DNA of 64,000 nt, taken from NCBI GenBank assembly GCA_963819855.1, contig CAWFYC010000029.1, forward strand, positions 21,790 to 85,789, written 5' to 3'. A model generated the notes under the pieces. It was not told the origin of the DNA. It did not search any database and worked only from the letters and a program-made list of their open reading frames with translations. Each line of letters begins with the position of its first letter. Position 1 is the stretch's first letter. The translations under genes were made by a program, and so were the position numbers. This document shows positions 62,691-64,000 of the stretch, in pieces. Source of the DNA: JAMXLO01 sp963819855. Lineage in GTDB: Bacteria; Pseudomonadota; Alphaproteobacteria; Acetobacterales; Acetobacteraceae.

Positions 62691-62720
62691 AATTCTCCCT
62701 TTCATGAATTATCTCTTTCC
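62691..62720. promoter_or_regulatory. inverted pair of the partition motif between parA and RHH gene
   Basis: On the minus strand this reads GAAAGAGATAATTC followed by ATGAAAGGGAGAATTC, two adjacent motif copies in the same orientation. It overlaps the last codons of parA and the ribosome site of the RHH gene. Confidence 0.6.
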
Positions 62721-63340
62721 GTCTTTATCTTCACCTCATCCCACAAGGCGCTCACTTCCTGCGCCGCGGTGCCCTTGGGATCGGTTTCGAGGGCGGTTTT
62801 CCCGTGCGCGAAGGTCTCCGCGTAGATCACCCGCTCATGCATGCGGACGGTCAGCACCAGACCGAGCGCATTGAGGGCCACGGCCGCCCCGTCATTGTTC
62901 CGTAGATTGGGGCGCACTCTTGTCAGGATGAACTGGAACGGACGGCCTGACTGCCGAACAAGCGGCAGCCCTTTCACCAGAGCCCGAAGGTCGGCCGGCG
63001 TCGGGTTGAGCGGGATGAGGATGAGGTCGGCAAGCGCGAGCAGGTCAGCATTTACTGCGCCGATCGAGGGCGCCGTATCGATGAAGAGGTATGCGGCGCC
63101 GGCCTCATCAAGGGCCTGAATCCGCTCCCGCAGATCGGAAAGGCTCAGCGGCGAGTAGCGAGGCGTGTCGATGCCGGACTTCTTGCGCTGGTTGAACCAG
63201 TCGGCTGCCGTGCCCTGCGGGTCGGTATCCGAGATCACAACTGGTCCATCGCCTGCCCGTTCGGCGGCGGCGGCGAGATGGACGGCGATGGTGGATTTCC
63301 CTGAACCGCCCTTCTGATTCGCAACGACGATAGTTTTCAT
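62702..63340 (-). CDS. parA: plasmid-type ParA/VirC1-like partition ATPase
   Basis: 212 residues from the ATG at 63340; the longer open frame runs over the motif copies upstream. KTIVVANQKGGSGKSTIAVHL is the deviant Walker A (core NQKGGSGKST, near residue 8), VVISDTDPQGTAADWF is the switch, and FIDTAPSIG is Walker B. It is short, like VirC1 and type Ib ParA proteins, which lack an N-terminal DNA-binding domain. It is distinct from the chromosomal ParA at 41998 and pairs with the RHH protein downstream. Confidence 0.9.
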   Translation of the reverse strand: MKTIVVANQKGGSGKSTIAVHLAAAAERAGDGPVVISDTDPQGTAADWFNQRKKSGIDTPRYSPLSLSDLRERIQALDEAGAAYLFIDTAPSIGAVNADLLALADLILIPLNPTPADLRALVKGLPLVRQSGRPFQFILTRVRPNLRNNDGAAVALNALGLVLTVRMHERVIYAETFAHGKTALETDPKGTAAQEVSALWDEVKIKTERDNS

Positions 63341-63356
63341 GAAAACGGCAATAGCG

Positions 63357-63386
63357 GAATTCTCCCTTTCATGAAAGCGCGAATTA
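63357..63386. promoter_or_regulatory. inverted pair of the partition motif upstream of parA
   Basis: GAATTCTCCCTTTC (63357-63370, the motif in reverse) and GAAAGCGCGAATTA (63373-63386) face each other across two bases. The position directly before the parA start suggests an operator and/or centromere. Confidence 0.65.
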
Positions 63387-64000
63387 TCGCCGCGGGGGCA
63401 AAGGCGCCAGGCGGCGGGCATATCGGGTCGAAAGGCCCAACCCGCATCCCAAGCCAAGCCGGGCGCTACGGTCGCATACCGACTTCTTCAAGCCGATTTC
63501 GGGCTGGCGCTCTCGGGGCCGCACAGTTTCCGGCCGTCTTGCTGGATGTGCACGGCACGTTTCACACCACCCGGTTGGTAGGACCGCCCACATGAACGGC
63601 ACGGTCCCGTGCCCCATGGGAGCCGCGCCGGAAGGCACGGCCGTAGGGAGGGGGAGGGGGCCGTTCGCTCGTCCCGGGTTGATAACGCCGGCCTCATTGA
63701 CCTCGGACTTCGCGCCACTGCCGCTCGTCATCTGGCGGCCCCGAACCGCCATGTGATTGATATCGTTAGGAAATGACGGCCGTTTCGCACAGTACCGGGC
63801 GGGTTCGCTTCACGGACTTGTGCCGGAAATTGCCCACGTGCTGTCAGCCGGACTTATCATGGCCACGCGCTTTGAGGCACGTCTAACTAAGGCGTGGTAA
63901 GAAGTCAGGACGGGTTCCCGAGGCGTGCTTTGTGTGGGCGGCTGCGCGGCACCTGGCGATCACCGGCGCCTTTTCGCTACGCCGGGGATTTGGCCCCCTC
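63387..64000. other. right end of window without a recognised gene
   Basis: No frame resembles a known protein. A hairpin GGCACGG/CCGTGCC lies at 63598-63613 and a purine-rich run near 63655. The end of the plasmid-like block is not reached or not recognisable here. Confidence 0.45.

Noticed and set aside
63384..63752. 122-codon minus-strand frame at the right end
   Set aside because: Pro/Arg-rich with no recognisable domain and no ribosome site; no evidence for a gene.

Overview
The window looks like chromosomal DNA of a GC-rich alphaproteobacterium, most likely Acetobacteraceae (Rhodospirillales). The main evidence is the block mnmG-rsmG-parA-parB facing holA-lptE-leuS, the CIGK-ending MnmE, the DUF3576 lipoprotein, the IorA/IorB-type molybdenum hydroxylase and the MOBQ/RepC plasmid genes. 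The family assignment is inference from gene content, because no rRNA or tRNA gene is visible.

Layout. 1-4.4 kb: a sugar-nucleotide and glycosyltransferase patch (gmd 3' end, rmd, two GT4 enzymes), pointing to GDP-D-rhamnose-type surface polysaccharide. 4.5-12.6 kb: a LysR regulator followed by an RND efflux pair and a 2Fe-2S/molybdopterin hydroxylase pair. 12.6-24 kb: mixed metabolism, namely an MBL hydrolase, an FAD oxidoreductase, a small XRE regulator, a thiolase-fold/DUF35 pair, a sulfotransferase, a luciferase-like oxidoreductase, a PGRP-like amidase, two divergent MFS transporters and a Rieske oxygenase. 24.1-29.4 kb: a 1769-residue RTX repeat protein containing a long internal duplication. 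29.5-33.3 kb: a GFA protein, a GcvA-like LysR, a CDP-diacylglycerol pyrophosphatase and a second luciferase-like oxidoreductase. 34-48 kb: housekeeping genes (mnmE, DUF255 protein, a glycosyltransferase, a frameshifted dedA, mnmG, rsmG with two parS sites inside its 5' end, parA, parB, holA, lptE, leuS). 48-52.7 kb: a TPR/OGT-like protein, a DUF3576 lipoprotein and a porin; all three have reading-frame breaks.

53-63.4 kb: a plasmid-like backbone. It holds a RelE/HTH toxin-antitoxin pair with a palindromic operator, a DUF6118 protein, a MOBQ relaxase-helicase (TraA, frameshifted near its C-terminus), a probable oriT, TraC/TraD-like proteins, an AAA-ATPase remnant, a PIN/RHH pair, RepC with a structured leader, an RHH protein, and a ParA/RHH partition pair surrounded by copies of a short GAAAGNGNGAATTC-like motif. 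No type IV secretion gene is visible, so the unit is either mobilizable only or continues to the right.

The observations I rate highest are the combined oriT, repC leader and repeated-motif architecture of the plasmid-like block beside the chromosomal parAB locus, the parS sites embedded in rsmG, the recent 1.1-kb duplication in the RTX gene, and five single-base frame breaks between 39 and 56 kb. The frame breaks need read-level checking before any of those genes is called dead.
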